A stretch of 64,000 nucleotides of DNA from Dongia_A sp964542425 (GTDB lineage: Bacteria > Pseudomonadota > Alphaproteobacteria > Dongiales > Dongiaceae), in contig CAZIUB010000022.1 in assembly GCA_964542425.1 (NCBI GenBank), forward strand, positions 20,223-84,222, given 5' to 3'. Below, piece by piece: positions 26,418-35,181 of this stretch. The notes under the pieces were generated by a model. It had not been told where the DNA came from, ran no database searches, and saw only the letters and a list, made by a program, of their open reading frames with translations. Numbering within the stretch: position 1 is the stretch's first letter; each line of letters starts with the position of its first letter. The position numbers were made by a program, and so were the translations under genes.

Positions 26418-27785
26418 ATGACGACTTATTTCACGCCGCTCGCGCTGTTGCCGGAGGGCTGGCGCCTCGATGCGCGGATCGCGGTCGAGCCGGACGGATT
26501 GATCGGCGTCATCGAAAGCGGCCCCGCCCGGCCCGGGGATATCCGGCTCGGTGGTCCGGTGGTTCCGGGCATGCCCAATCTGCATTCCCATGCCTTCCAG
26601 CGCGCGATGGCGGGCCTGGCCGAGACGGCGCTCAACCCGGAGGACAGCTTTTGGACCTGGCGCGACCTCATGTATCGCCTGGTGGGACGACTGTCGCCCG
26701 ATCAGGTGCAAGCGATCGCCACCAGGCTCTATATCGAGATGCTGAAGGCCGGCTACACCTCGGTCGGCGAGTTTCATTACCTGCATCATGACGCCCTAGG
26801 CGCGCCCTATGCCGATCCCGCGGAGATGAGCCGGCGCATCATCGCCGCGGCAAAAGAAACCGGCATTGGCCTCACGCTCCTGCCTGCCCTCTATGCGCAG
26901 GGCGGGTTCGGTGGCCAGGCACCGGGGGAAAAGCAGCGCCGATTCATCAATAACACGGATGGCTACGCGCGGCTGCTGGAGCGGATCGCGGCGATTGGCG
27001 CGGCTGAGGATTTTCATTGGGGCCTTTGCTTTCATTCGCTGCGGGCCGTGACTAGGGAACAAATGGAGGCGATCCTCGGCTTGGGGATCGGCGGGACCCG
27101 ACCGGTTCATGTCCACGTTGCCGAACAGACCAAGGAGGTCGATGATTGCCTGGCCTGGAGCGGCAGGCGGCCGATCGACTGGCTCTTTGACCATTTCGCG
27201 ATCGACGGGCGCTGGTGCCTAATTCATGCCACCCACGCCAATGCCGGAGAAATCGCGCGCATGGCGACAAGTGGGGCGGTCGTCGGGCTTTGCCCGACGA
27301 CAGAGGCCAATCTGGGCGATGGGGTTTTCCCGGCGGTCGAATTCGCGAACAAGGGCGGCCGCATTGGGATCGGATCGGATAGCCACGTTTCGCTGAGCGT
27401 GGTCGAGGAATTGCGCTGGCTGGAATACGGCCAGCGCCTGCGCGACCGGCGCCGCAATCGCCTGGCGTCCGGCCATCGTCGGGACGTGGCCGACTATCTT
27501 TATCGCGAGGCCCTGGCCGGGGGTGCTCGCGCGCTGGGCCGGAACAGCGGTGCCATCGAAGCCGGCCGAACGGCCGACCTTGTCGTGCTGAATGGTGCCG
27601 AGCCGATGCTGGCCGGCCTTTCGCCGCCACGGATTCTGGGACGTTGGCTTTTCGGCGGCGGCGATTCCTGGGTCAAGGACGTGGCGGTCGCGGGCCATTG
27701 GGTGATCCGAGACCGGCACCACGCGGGCGAAGAATTGGCCGATCGCGCCTTCGCCGAGGCGATGGCGGGATTGCTCTCGGAATGA
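26418..27785 (+). CDS. hutF: Formimidoylglutamate deiminase HutF (EC 3.5.3.13)
   Basis: Amidohydrolase that converts N-formimino-L-glutamate to N-formyl-L-glutamate plus ammonia in the five-step histidine degradation route. 455 residues. Metal-binding HxH in PNLHSHAFQRAM (about residue 57), SLRAVTREQM, VHVHVAEQTKEVDDC, and the Asp site GSDSHVSLS. ATG 26418 follows copy B2; the frame is open further upstream through the repeat but without similarity. Divergent from hutC and separate from hutGDIU on the other strand. Confidence 0.93.
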   Translation: MTTYFTPLALLPEGWRLDARIAVEPDGLIGVIESGPARPGDIRLGGPVVPGMPNLHSHAFQRAMAGLAETALNPEDSFWTWRDLMYRLVGRLSPDQVQAIATRLYIEMLKAGYTSVGEFHYLHHDALGAPYADPAEMSRRIIAAAKETGIGLTLLPALYAQGGFGGQAPGEKQRRFINNTDGYARLLERIAAIGAAEDFHWGLCFHSLRAVTREQMEAILGLGIGGTRPVHVHVAEQTKEVDDCLAWSGRRPIDWLFDHFAIDGRWCLIHATHANAGEIARMATSGAVVGLCPTTEANLGDGVFPAVEFANKGGRIGIGSDSHVSLSVVEELRWLEYGQRLRDRRRNRLASGHRRDVADYLYREALAGGARALGRNSGAIEAGRTADLVVLNGAEPMLAGLSPPRILGRWLFGGGDSWVKDVAVAGHWVIRDRHHAGEELADRAFAEAMAGLLSE

Positions 27786-27874
27786 TTCAGGTCAGGGTTG
27801 TCCATCGATCGACGACCGCCCCGATCCGTGAAATTGGTGGTTGCGCCTGTTAGGTTGCTATTGATGAGTTCCAT

Positions 27875-28327
27875 ATGAAAAAGATTGTCGCGCTAGTTTT
27901 GTGTCTCCTCGCGGCCTATTGTGCGATGCCGTTGACATCCGTTTCCTCGATTACAATCACCTTGGAGAACCAGGACGGAAAGAATATCACGAAGAATGCC
28001 ATGGCTTCGTTCCTGGATGAGCACGAGCAGAAAATCGTCGATATCGAACTGGAGAAGCCGCCATCCTGGGACAACAACATCAATTGGTGGGCGCATAGCG
28101 AACACCCAACCAGCCTATTGCTTCCATCCGACGCCAGGCGAGTAAACAAGGTTGTCATCGGGGCAATGCATTGCGAGCCGGTCACCCTGCCCGTCGTGCT
28201 TACGTCCACGTATAACGCTCCATCGATCATGCCCCACGGCGCCGGCCCGGCCTATATGTATTACGAGTTCAACCGCATTGTTCGGCTCCAATGCGGCAAC
28301 GAGAATGACAATAGCTCGGGTCAATGA
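27875..28327 (+). CDS. Small secreted protein of unknown function
   Basis: 150 residues with a clear signal peptide (MKKIVALVLCLLAAYCAMPL; Cys16 is in the hydrophobic core with little lipobox likeness). The mature part has no recognised domain; it is moderately acidic and contains two late Cys (MHCEPVTLP and RLQCGNEN) that could form a disulfide. Base composition is visibly less GC-rich than the surrounding genes, and it sits alone between hutF and the convergent hutG, so recent transfer is possible. Ribosome-binding site is weak (GATGAG). Confidence 0.6.
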   Translation: MKKIVALVLCLLAAYCAMPLTSVSSITITLENQDGKNITKNAMASFLDEHEQKIVDIELEKPPSWDNNINWWAHSEHPTSLLLPSDARRVNKVVIGAMHCEPVTLPVVLTSTYNAPSIMPHGAGPAYMYYEFNRIVRLQCGNENDNSSGQ

Positions 28328-28364
28328 CCCCAGCTTTAGCGGCGGCGGTACTGTCCGAGGCCAA

Positions 28365-29162
28365 TCACGGCCGCCAGTCGATCAGCGATCGTACCAGTTC
28401 CTGGAGGATGGACCGCACCCTCGCCGCGCGGGCCTCGTCGAAATCGAAGGGCGGCCCTTCGATCATGTAGGTGCGCTGCGCCAACTCCAACTGCAGCGCG
28501 TGAATGCCGCCAATTGGGTTTCCGTACCGGCGGGTGATGTAGCCGCCCTTGAAACGGCCGTTGAGAACCGATCGATAGGGTGGTTTTCGGCAGGCGGCGA
28601 ATGCGCGTTCCTGCAATCGCGAATCGCAACTGGCGCCGTCATTGGTGCCGAGGTTGAAATCGGGCAATTCGCCCTCGAAGAGCCTGGTCACCACACCCTT
28701 GATCGAATGGGCATCGAGCAGGATTGCGTGGCCGTGCCGCTCCTTGACCCGAACAAGTTCGGCCTGCAGGCACCGATGATAGGGGCGCCAGATTTTCTCC
28801 AGGCAAGTATCGCGCGTCTGTCGCCCGGGTGCCATGCCGCCATTGAACAAGCCCATTCCGTCGAACAGCGTTTGGGGAAACAATCCGGTGGTGGCGCCCT
28901 GGTAAAGCGGCGTGTCATCCGGTGGCCGGTTCAAATCCACCGCGAAGCGGGAATAGCGCGCGGCCAGGATCCCAGCACCCAAGGCCTCGGCGAAGTTGTA
29001 GAGCCGGGGCACATGCCAGTCGGTGTCCGGCAGCGATCTGGCCGGGGGCGAAAGGGCGGCGCGGATTTCCGAGGGCAACTCGGTTCCCGGGTGCGGCATG
29101 CTGATGAGAAGGGCGCTGTCGCCGGGTCGAAAATCAAAGGCGGGCGCGGCGACTAGGATCAT
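28365..29162 (-). CDS. hutG: N-formylglutamate deformylase HutG (EC 3.5.1.68)
   Basis: Hydrolyses N-formylglutamate to glutamate and formate, the last step of the five-step histidine route. 265 residues. Zinc/active-site segments SMPHPGTELP, DWHVPRLYNFAEALGA, AVDLNRPPDD and LLDAHSIKGVV are typical of this family. ATG 29162 is preferred (GAGG about 11 bases upstream); a GTG at 29189 overlapping the hutD end is an alternative that adds nine residues. Last gene of the - strand run hutU-hutI-hutD-hutG. Confidence 0.93.
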   Translation of the reverse strand: MILVAAPAFDFRPGDSALLISMPHPGTELPSEIRAALSPPARSLPDTDWHVPRLYNFAEALGAGILAARYSRFAVDLNRPPDDTPLYQGATTGLFPQTLFDGMGLFNGGMAPGRQTRDTCLEKIWRPYHRCLQAELVRVKERHGHAILLDAHSIKGVVTRLFEGELPDFNLGTNDGASCDSRLQERAFAACRKPPYRSVLNGRFKGGYITRRYGNPIGGIHALQLELAQRTYMIEGPPFDFDEARAARVRSILQELVRSLIDWRP

Positions 29163-29179
29163 CGTGCTCGGCCTCGGAT

Positions 29180-29758
29180 TCAGTTGCACGAATGGATTGA
29201 TGCGATCGCGATGATCGCGGGGCCAGTGGCGGCCAGGGTCAATTCCTCGCCGCCCACAAGAATCGTATCGCCGGTTTCCGCCGCAATGGCGCCGTCGCGC
29301 GACCCGATGGCAAAGCGCCCCGACAACACGGTTAGCGCCACGATTTCTTGTTCGCTCAGTGTCGTGCCCCCGCCATTTTCCAACCGTACAAAATCAAACC
29401 TGCCGACGGCGCGGTCGCGTCGGATCATGAGATTGAGATCGCGGCAAGGCCCCGCGATCAGTCGGCAATCGGTCGCGATGTCGCCGGCGAAGGCATGAGG
29501 CTCGAAGGGCCGGTCCAACCGATGGGGAGGAAGTCCGGCATGCTCGAGGATCATGCCTTGGCCTTCGATCAACAGGATGTGCCGATCGATCCCGGGAAAA
29601 AACGAGAACGGGCCATCACTCGCCACCTCGGCCATCGACAGGCGCCACAGGAAATCGCCGCCGGGTATTTCCTCGCGCCAGATTTCCGCGGTCATGCCGC
29701 AACCGTTCTTCCAGATCTGGCGCCGGCAATCGGCGGCGCGCAAAAGGCGCGTGGGCAT
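29180..29758 (-). CDS. hutD: HutD family cupin protein
   Basis: 192-residue cupin-type protein. Typical HutD pieces are QIWKNGCGMTAEIWR near the N-terminus, WRLSMAEVASDGPFS, FPGIDRHILLIEGQGM and DLNLMIRRDRAVG. HutD proteins are conserved in hut operons and are thought to limit or tune urocanate-driven expression rather than catalyse a step. Starts 3 bases after the hutI stop, so probably translationally coupled. Confidence 0.92.
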   Translation of the reverse strand: MPTRLLRAADCRRQIWKNGCGMTAEIWREEIPGGDFLWRLSMAEVASDGPFSFFPGIDRHILLIEGQGMILEHAGLPPHRLDRPFEPHAFAGDIATDCRLIAGPCRDLNLMIRRDRAVGRFDFVRLENGGGTTLSEQEIVALTVLSGRFAIGSRDGAIAAETGDTILVGGEELTLAATGPAIIAIASIHSCN

Positions 29759-29761
29759 GGA

Positions 29762-30979
29762 TCACCATTCCCGCTTGGTCCATCGGCCGCCCAGCAATAC
29801 GCCCGCGCAAGCGTTGCCGCCGATCCAATAGGCGAGTTCCGCCGGGCGCGCGATGTTCCAGATGGCGATGTCCGCTACTTTGCCGGCCTCGATCGTGCCG
29901 TGGCTCTTGGCCATACCGAGCGCTTGGGCGGCGTGCTTTGTGACACCAGCAAACGCTTCCACGGGCGTCATGCGGAAAAGGGTGCAGGCCATGTTCAGCA
30001 TCAACAGCAGAGAGAGAGCGGGCGAGGAGCCCGGATTGGAATCGCTGGCGATGGCCATCATGGCGCCATGTCGGCGCAAGGCATCGATCGGTGGCGGTCG
30101 CGTCTCGCGCAGCGCGTAAAATGCGCCGGGCAACAGCACGGCGACGGTACCGGCCCGCGCCAGGGCGAGGACACCTTCGTCCGAGGTGTATTCAAGGTGA
30201 TCGGCCGACAGGGCGCCGTATCGAGCGGCCAAGGCGGCACCACCTAGATCGGATAGTTGATCGGCATGAAGCTTGACCGGCAACCCCAATTCCTTGGCCT
30301 TGTCGAAGACGCGCGCGGTCTGGGTTGCCGAGAAGGCGATCTTCTCGCAAAATGCATCGACGGCGTCGGCCAGCTTTTCGTGCGCGACCAAGGGCAGGAT
30401 GGAATCGCATACGAGGTCGATGTATCCGTCGGGATTGCCCTTGAATTCCGGCGGCAAGGCATGGGCGGCGAGGCAGGTGGTCAGCACATTGATGGCGCAT
30501 TCCTCGCCAAGGCGCCGGGCGGCACGCAATTGCTTGGCTTCGTTCTCGGCATCGAGACCATAGCCGGACTTGATCTCGATCGTGGTGACGCCTTCGTCCA
30601 GGAACCCGGCCAGGCGCGTCTTGGCCGATGCCACGAGCTGGTCGAGCGAGGCCGCACGCGTGGCGGCAACGGTGGAAACGATGCCGCCGCCTGCGCGCGC
30701 GATCTCCTCGTAGCTGGCGCCCTGAAGCCGCAACTCGAACTCATGGGCGCGGTCGCCGCCATAGACCAGATGGGTGTGGCAATCGATCAGGCCGGGCGAA
30801 ATCCAGCGTCCGCCCAGGGACACAATCTGGGTGGCGTGGATCGCCGGCGCTTCGCCGCGCCGACCGACCCACAGAATACGACCGCCGGCGATCGCGACCG
30901 CTGCGTCCTCGATGATGCCAAACCCGGCGCCTGCCATGGTGGCGGCGCGGCATTCGGTCAGCAGAAGATCGAGGATCAT
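29762..30979 (-). CDS. hutI: Imidazolonepropionase HutI (EC 3.5.2.7)
   Basis: Opens the imidazolone ring to give formiminoglutamate. 405 residues, amidohydrolase fold. Metal ligands in GLIDCHTHLVYGG; KSGYGLDAENE, KLHADQLSDLGGAALAA and SDSNPGSSPALSL are all standard. ATG 30979 overlaps the hutU stop by four bases (ATGA). The frame is open further upstream inside hutU but that part is not HutI. Confidence 0.96.
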   Translation of the reverse strand: MILDLLLTECRAATMAGAGFGIIEDAAVAIAGGRILWVGRRGEAPAIHATQIVSLGGRWISPGLIDCHTHLVYGGDRAHEFELRLQGASYEEIARAGGGIVSTVAATRAASLDQLVASAKTRLAGFLDEGVTTIEIKSGYGLDAENEAKQLRAARRLGEECAINVLTTCLAAHALPPEFKGNPDGYIDLVCDSILPLVAHEKLADAVDAFCEKIAFSATQTARVFDKAKELGLPVKLHADQLSDLGGAALAARYGALSADHLEYTSDEGVLALARAGTVAVLLPGAFYALRETRPPPIDALRRHGAMMAIASDSNPGSSPALSLLLMLNMACTLFRMTPVEAFAGVTKHAAQALGMAKSHGTIEAGKVADIAIWNIARPAELAYWIGGNACAGVLLGGRWTKREW

Positions 30980-32667
30980 CGGCCGGGGGCTCCGCTTCGG
31001 GTGGGGATCATCGGCAAATCGAGACCCTGCTCGCGGGCGCAATCGATCGCGATTCCGTAGCCGGCATCGGCGTGGCGCATCACCCCGGTCGCGGGATCGT
31101 TGGTGAGCACGCGCTGGATCCGCCTTGCGGCCTCGGGCGAGCCATCACAGCAGATGACCAATCCGGAATGCTGGGAGAAGCCCATGCCCACGCCCCCGCC
31201 GTGATGCAGGCTGACCCAGGTTGCCCCGGAGGCGCAGTTCAGAAGCGCGTTCAGGATCGGCCAATCGGAGACCGCGTCGGAGCCGTCCTTCATGCCCTCG
31301 GTCTCTCGGTTCGGGCTGGCGACCGAGCCTGAATCCAGATGGTCGCGACCGATGACGATGGGGGCCTGAAGTTCGCCCATGGCCACCATCTCGTTGAAAG
31401 CGAGGCCAAGGCGCGCGCGCTCGCCCAATCCCACCCAGCAGATGCGCGCCGGCTGGCCCTGGAACTTGATTCGGGCCTGGGCCATGTCGATCCAATTATG
31501 GAGATGCGGATTGTCGGGGATCAATTCCTTGACCTTGGCATCGGTCTTACGGATGTCCTCGGGATCGCCCGAAAGGGCGGCCCAGCGGAACGGGCCTACG
31601 CCCCTGCAAAACAGCGGCCGGATATAGGCCGGGACGAAGCCGGGAAAGTCGAAGGCGTTTGCCACGCCGGTCTCCTTGGCCATCTGGCGGATGTTGTTGC
31701 CATAATCGAAGGTCGGCACGCCCTGAGCATGAAAACCGAGCATGGCACGCACCTGCAACGCCATCGATTCCTTTGCCGCCTTGATGACCGCCTGGGGATC
31801 GCGCTGGCGCCGATCGGCCGCCTCGGCCAGCGTCCAGCCGGCGGGCAGATAGCCATTCAACGGATCATGCGCGCTGGTTTGATCGGTGACCATGTCCGGC
31901 CGGATGCCAAGGCGCAGCAACTCCGGAAATACTTCCGCCGCATTGCCAAGAAGGCCGACCGAAACCGCACGCCCGTCCTTGCGCCCCTGATCGAGCATGG
32001 ACAATGCCTGGTCGAGGTTCGTGGCCTTGACGTCGAGGTAGCGGGTCTCCAGCCGGCGCTCGATCCGCGACGGCTCGCATTCGACCGCGAGCATCGAGGC
32101 CCCGGCCATGGTCGCGGCCAGGGGCTGCGCGCCACCCATGCCGCCGAGGCCCCCGGTCAGAATCCAGCGGCCCTTGAGGTTGCCGCCATAGTGCTGGCGG
32201 CCGGCCTCGACGAAGGTCTCGTAGGTCCCTTGGACGATGCCCTGGCTGCCGATATAGATCCACGAGCCGGCAGTCATCTGCCCGTACATCATCAGGCCCT
32301 TGGCGTCCAATTCGTGGAAATGTTCCCAGGTCGCCCAGTGCGGCACCAAATTGGAATTGGCGATGAGCACACGGGGCGCGTCGGCGTGGGTCCGAAAAAT
32401 TCCGACCGGCTTGCCCGATTGGATGAGGAGCGTTTCGTCATCGCCGAGCCGAGTCAATGCCGAGACGATCGCGTCGAAACACTCCCAGTTGCGGGCCGCC
32501 CGCCCGATGCCGCCATAGACCACCAACTCGTTCGGGTTTTCCGCGACTTCGGGATCGAGGTTGTTCATCAGCATGCGCAAGGGCGCCTCGGTCAGCCAGG
32601 ATCGGGCGCGCAAGCGATTGCCCCGATCGGCGCGGATCACGCGGGCGTTGTGACGGGTTCCCTGCAT
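30976..32667 (-). CDS. hutU: Urocanate hydratase HutU (EC 4.2.1.49)
   Basis: NAD-dependent conversion of urocanate to imidazolonepropionate. 563 residues, standard. NAD-binding Gly-rich loop TGGLGGMGGAQPLA, and the active-site Cys region HHGGGVGMGFSQHSG followed by LVICCDGSPEA are visible. First gene of hutU-I-D-G, with an operator-like palindrome 22 bp upstream of its ATG (32667). hutH, which makes urocanate from histidine, is not in the window. Confidence 0.97.
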   Translation of the reverse strand: MQGTRHNARVIRADRGNRLRARSWLTEAPLRMLMNNLDPEVAENPNELVVYGGIGRAARNWECFDAIVSALTRLGDDETLLIQSGKPVGIFRTHADAPRVLIANSNLVPHWATWEHFHELDAKGLMMYGQMTAGSWIYIGSQGIVQGTYETFVEAGRQHYGGNLKGRWILTGGLGGMGGAQPLAATMAGASMLAVECEPSRIERRLETRYLDVKATNLDQALSMLDQGRKDGRAVSVGLLGNAAEVFPELLRLGIRPDMVTDQTSAHDPLNGYLPAGWTLAEAADRRQRDPQAVIKAAKESMALQVRAMLGFHAQGVPTFDYGNNIRQMAKETGVANAFDFPGFVPAYIRPLFCRGVGPFRWAALSGDPEDIRKTDAKVKELIPDNPHLHNWIDMAQARIKFQGQPARICWVGLGERARLGLAFNEMVAMGELQAPIVIGRDHLDSGSVASPNRETEGMKDGSDAVSDWPILNALLNCASGATWVSLHHGGGVGMGFSQHSGLVICCDGSPEAARRIQRVLTNDPATGVMRHADAGYGIAIDCAREQGLDLPMIPTRSGAPGR

Positions 32668-32688
32668 GGACAAGGGTCTCCAATTAGG

Positions 32689-32711
32689 TTGTATATACAA
32701 GTCTATACATT
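32689..32711. promoter_or_regulatory. HutC-type operator upstream of hutU
   Basis: TTGTATATACAA at 32689-32700 is a perfect 12-bp palindrome, followed at once by a second imperfect copy (GTCTATACATTAC). The TTGTAT-type palindrome matches the known operator pattern of HutC repressors, which bind TGTA(N)2TACA-like sites at hut promoters. Position 22-45 bp upstream of the hutU start fits repression of hutU-I-D-G. Confidence 0.7.
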
Positions 32712-32800
32712 ACACCAAACGTCGAACTAGCACGCAAGGGGCGACTCCGATGGTGCACACGGATTGGCGGGGGCTGGCCGCTCGGATAGGCTGCGCACCG

Positions 32801-32930
32801 ACTGATGTTCCGCAACCGACATTCCGCTCTAGGGACATTTCGGCTAGGGAACACTAGCAAACGGAAGGGCATTTGTTGTGGTTCCAACGGGATTGATTTG
32901 GAATCAAACATCGGAATCACAACACCAGAA
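32801..32930. repeat. Family A palindromic element, copy A4
   Basis: Lies between the divergent hutU and EamA genes. Hairpin TGTTCCGCAACCGACATTCC...GGGACATTTCGGCTAGGGAACA (about 32806-32853) and TTGTTGTGGTTCCAACGGG...TCGGAATCACAACA (about 32874-32925). More mutated than A2, but the order and spacing of the two hairpins are the same. Confidence 0.75.
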
Positions 32931-32949
32931 GATCCGGAGTCGCGGGCGG

Positions 32950-33849
32950 ATGGCAATGAGCGAGGCGTTACGGCGGCAGCGGGTGGGTTGGGGCATCCTT
33001 TGCGTCATGCTTGCCACCTTGGGCTGGAGCCTGTCTGGGGTGTTCGTCCGGGCACTCCCTGGCTTGGATGCCTGGACCATGAACGCCTATCGCGCCGGCA
33101 GTACGTCGGTGCTTCTGCTGGTCTATCTGGCGGTACGCTACCGGGGCGCACTCGGCCGTCACCTGTGGCCGGGGCAACCGCACGCTTTGGCGATCGCTGG
33201 CGTTTTCTTCGCCGGGGGATCGACGCTCTATCTCCTGGCGCTGACCATGGCCAGCGTGGCCAGTGTGTCGTGCCTGGGCGCGACGGCTCCGATATTCGCG
33301 GCCATGCTGGCTTGGCTGGCGATGGGGGAGCGGACCTCCGGCGTGGTCCTTATCGCGGCCCTGGTCGCCTTTGTCGGAGTGTTCCTCATCGTCGGCGCGG
33401 AATCGGCGGCCTTGGCCACGGGGTTCGCCGGCACGCTGGTTGGACTGATGGTCGGGTTCTGTTTCGCCGGGCAGACGGTCGTGCTGCGCCGGTTCCGCAA
33501 CCTCGAAATGATCCCCGGGATCATGTTCGGCGGAATCCTGGTCGTGGCGGCGGCGGCACTCATCAACGGCATTCCGATGCTGTCCGGGACCGAGATCGTG
33601 CTTCTTTTCCTGATGGGATTGTTGCAACTCGCCATTCCACTGATCTTCTACGCCGAGGGGGCAAAGCATGTATCGGCGGTGGCGATGTCGCTGATCACCT
33701 TGGGGGACGTGATCCTTAATCCCTTTTGGGCGTGGATCGGTTTTGACGAGGTTCCGCCCGCCGGGACCTATTGGGGCGGATTGCTGATATTGGGAGCGAT
33801 CGTGATCGCGACCCTGGTGGAGAACAGGCGATCCTGGAATCGCGTGTGA
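32950..33849 (+). CDS. EamA (DMT) family membrane transporter
   Basis: 299-residue drug/metabolite transporter-type protein with about ten membrane helices in two EamA halves. Recognisable sections: the first-helix ATLGWSLSGVFVRALPGLD, the conserved ALTMASVASVSCLGATAPIF, WLAMGERTSGVVLIAALVAF, and the second-half AMSLITLGDVILNPFWAWIGFDE. Substrate cannot be told. ATG 32950 with CGGAG about 10 bases upstream; ATG 32956 is also possible. Probably transcribed with the following cupin gene 13 bp away. Confidence 0.85.
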   Translation: MAMSEALRRQRVGWGILCVMLATLGWSLSGVFVRALPGLDAWTMNAYRAGSTSVLLLVYLAVRYRGALGRHLWPGQPHALAIAGVFFAGGSTLYLLALTMASVASVSCLGATAPIFAAMLAWLAMGERTSGVVLIAALVAFVGVFLIVGAESAALATGFAGTLVGLMVGFCFAGQTVVLRRFRNLEMIPGIMFGGILVVAAAALINGIPMLSGTEIVLLFLMGLLQLAIPLIFYAEGAKHVSAVAMSLITLGDVILNPFWAWIGFDEVPPAGTYWGGLLILGAIVIATLVENRRSWNRV

Positions 33850-33862
33850 TCGGGAGGGGAAA

Positions 33863-34362
33863 ATGACCCAGGGAAATGCGCCCGCTTATGTCTTCGGCTC
33901 GGTGAACGAGATTGGAGAGCTCATCCAGCACACGCGGCGGATGATCCGCTTTGGTTTGATCTCAGCCAGGATGTCCAGATCCGACCGCTGCTCTTCGACT
34001 GTTCGAATGGCGGCTGGAATAATCTGCTGCGCGTGCGCCCGGGCGGGAGCCTGGCGACGCATTACCACGTCGGCACGGTGCACGCCTACGTCCTGGAAGG
34101 ATCTTGGCGGTACCTGGAGCACGATTGGGTGGCGCCGGCCGGCACCTTCATCTTCGAGCCACCGGGTGAAATCCATACCCTCGTCGCCGATCCCGCGCTG
34201 GGCATGACGACGTTCTTCGTGAACCGCGGCTCCCTGATCTATACCGACCAGGCAGGCCATCAGATTGGCTTCGACGACGTGTTCACACGACTGGCCTTGT
34301 TCCGCCGGCACCTGGCGGCGCGTGGGCTCGACCCGGCCATTGCCAAGGCCATGATCCGGTGA
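33863..34362 (+). pseudogene. Frameshifted cupin, 2,4'-dihydroxyacetophenone dioxygenase-like
   Basis: The ATG at 33863 has an excellent ribosome-binding site (GGGAGGGG), but its frame soon becomes nonsense, while a cupin sequence is clear in another frame from about 33940 (DDPLWFDLSQDVQIRPLLFD) to 34362. It includes the metal-binding LATHYHVGTVHAYVLEG, GTFIFEPPGEIHT and GYDDVF-like GFDDVFTRLALFR. One lost base (or two gained) between about 33905 and 33935 explains this; repaired it would be about 166 residues, the family's usual length. Either a decayed gene or a sequence error. Confidence 0.7.
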
Positions 34363-34513
34363 GTGCCGGGGCCTGAAATCGGCGGCGCGTGGCCCGAGAG
34401 CCAGGGCAATTCGGGCGCGAGAAATAGGCAATCTCTGCTCGCCAGGCGTGAGGTTGACAGGTCTGGGGGCATCCAGTATTCCAGCGCCACCGTCGTTTCG
34501 CGGTACCCATTGC

Positions 34514-34590
<77 letters not shown>

Positions 34591-34815
34591 TTTCACGCAG
34601 CACGGACCAGGCCGGAATCGCGCAACCCAACATCCGCCTAACTCGCGACGAAACAAGGGTTTTGTCGGTGTGTATCGGTGTTCTTTTGCGCTTTCACCCT
34701 GGGGGTCCGGGCATTATAGTGGCGCCGCCTCAGGCCAGGATTGGGCGAATCCGTTGGACTAGCCGATGGCCTGGGGCAAACAAGGCGTCCAAGGCGGCTC
34801 CGGATCGGTTCAGGG

Positions 34816-35181
34816 ATGAATGACTTACTGCGCGAATATCTGCCGATCCTGATCTTCATCGTGGTCGCGGGCGGTATTTCGGTGGCCCTGGTAGCGGCCT
34901 CGTTGATCGTCGGGCGCCAGAAGCCGGATTCGGAAAAGCTGTCGCCCTATGAATGCGGCTTCGACGCCTTCGACGATGCCCGCCGGCAATTCGACGTGCG
35001 ATTCTATCTGGTGTCCCTCCTGTTCATTATCTTCGATCTCGAAGTCGCCTTTCTGTTTCCCTGGGCTGTGTCGCTCGGCAATATCGGCTTGTTCGGTTTC
35101 TGGTCGATGATGCTATTCCTCGGCGTTCTCACCATCGGTTTCATTTACGAATGGAAGAAGGGGGCACTGGAATGGGAATGA
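34816..35181 (+). CDS. nuoA: NADH-quinone oxidoreductase subunit A
   Basis: Membrane subunit of respiratory complex I at the junction of the peripheral and membrane arms. 121 residues, three helices; the quinone-pocket loop KLSPYECGFDAFDDAR is intact, as is IIFDLEVAFLFPWAV. First gene of a complete nuoA-N operon. ATG 34816; CAGGG lies just upstream. The 225-bp gap after tRNA-Asp should hold the operon promoter; an AT-containing GCATTATAG near 34712 may be part of it. Confidence 0.96.
   Translation: MNDLLREYLPILIFIVVAGGISVALVAASLIVGRQKPDSEKLSPYECGFDAFDDARRQFDVRFYLVSLLFIIFDLEVAFLFPWAVSLGNIGLFGFWSMMLFLGVLTIGFIYEWKKGALEWE

Noticed and set aside
31339..32730. 463-codon + strand frame opposite hutU
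   Set aside because: Antisense shadow of a certain gene with no family features.
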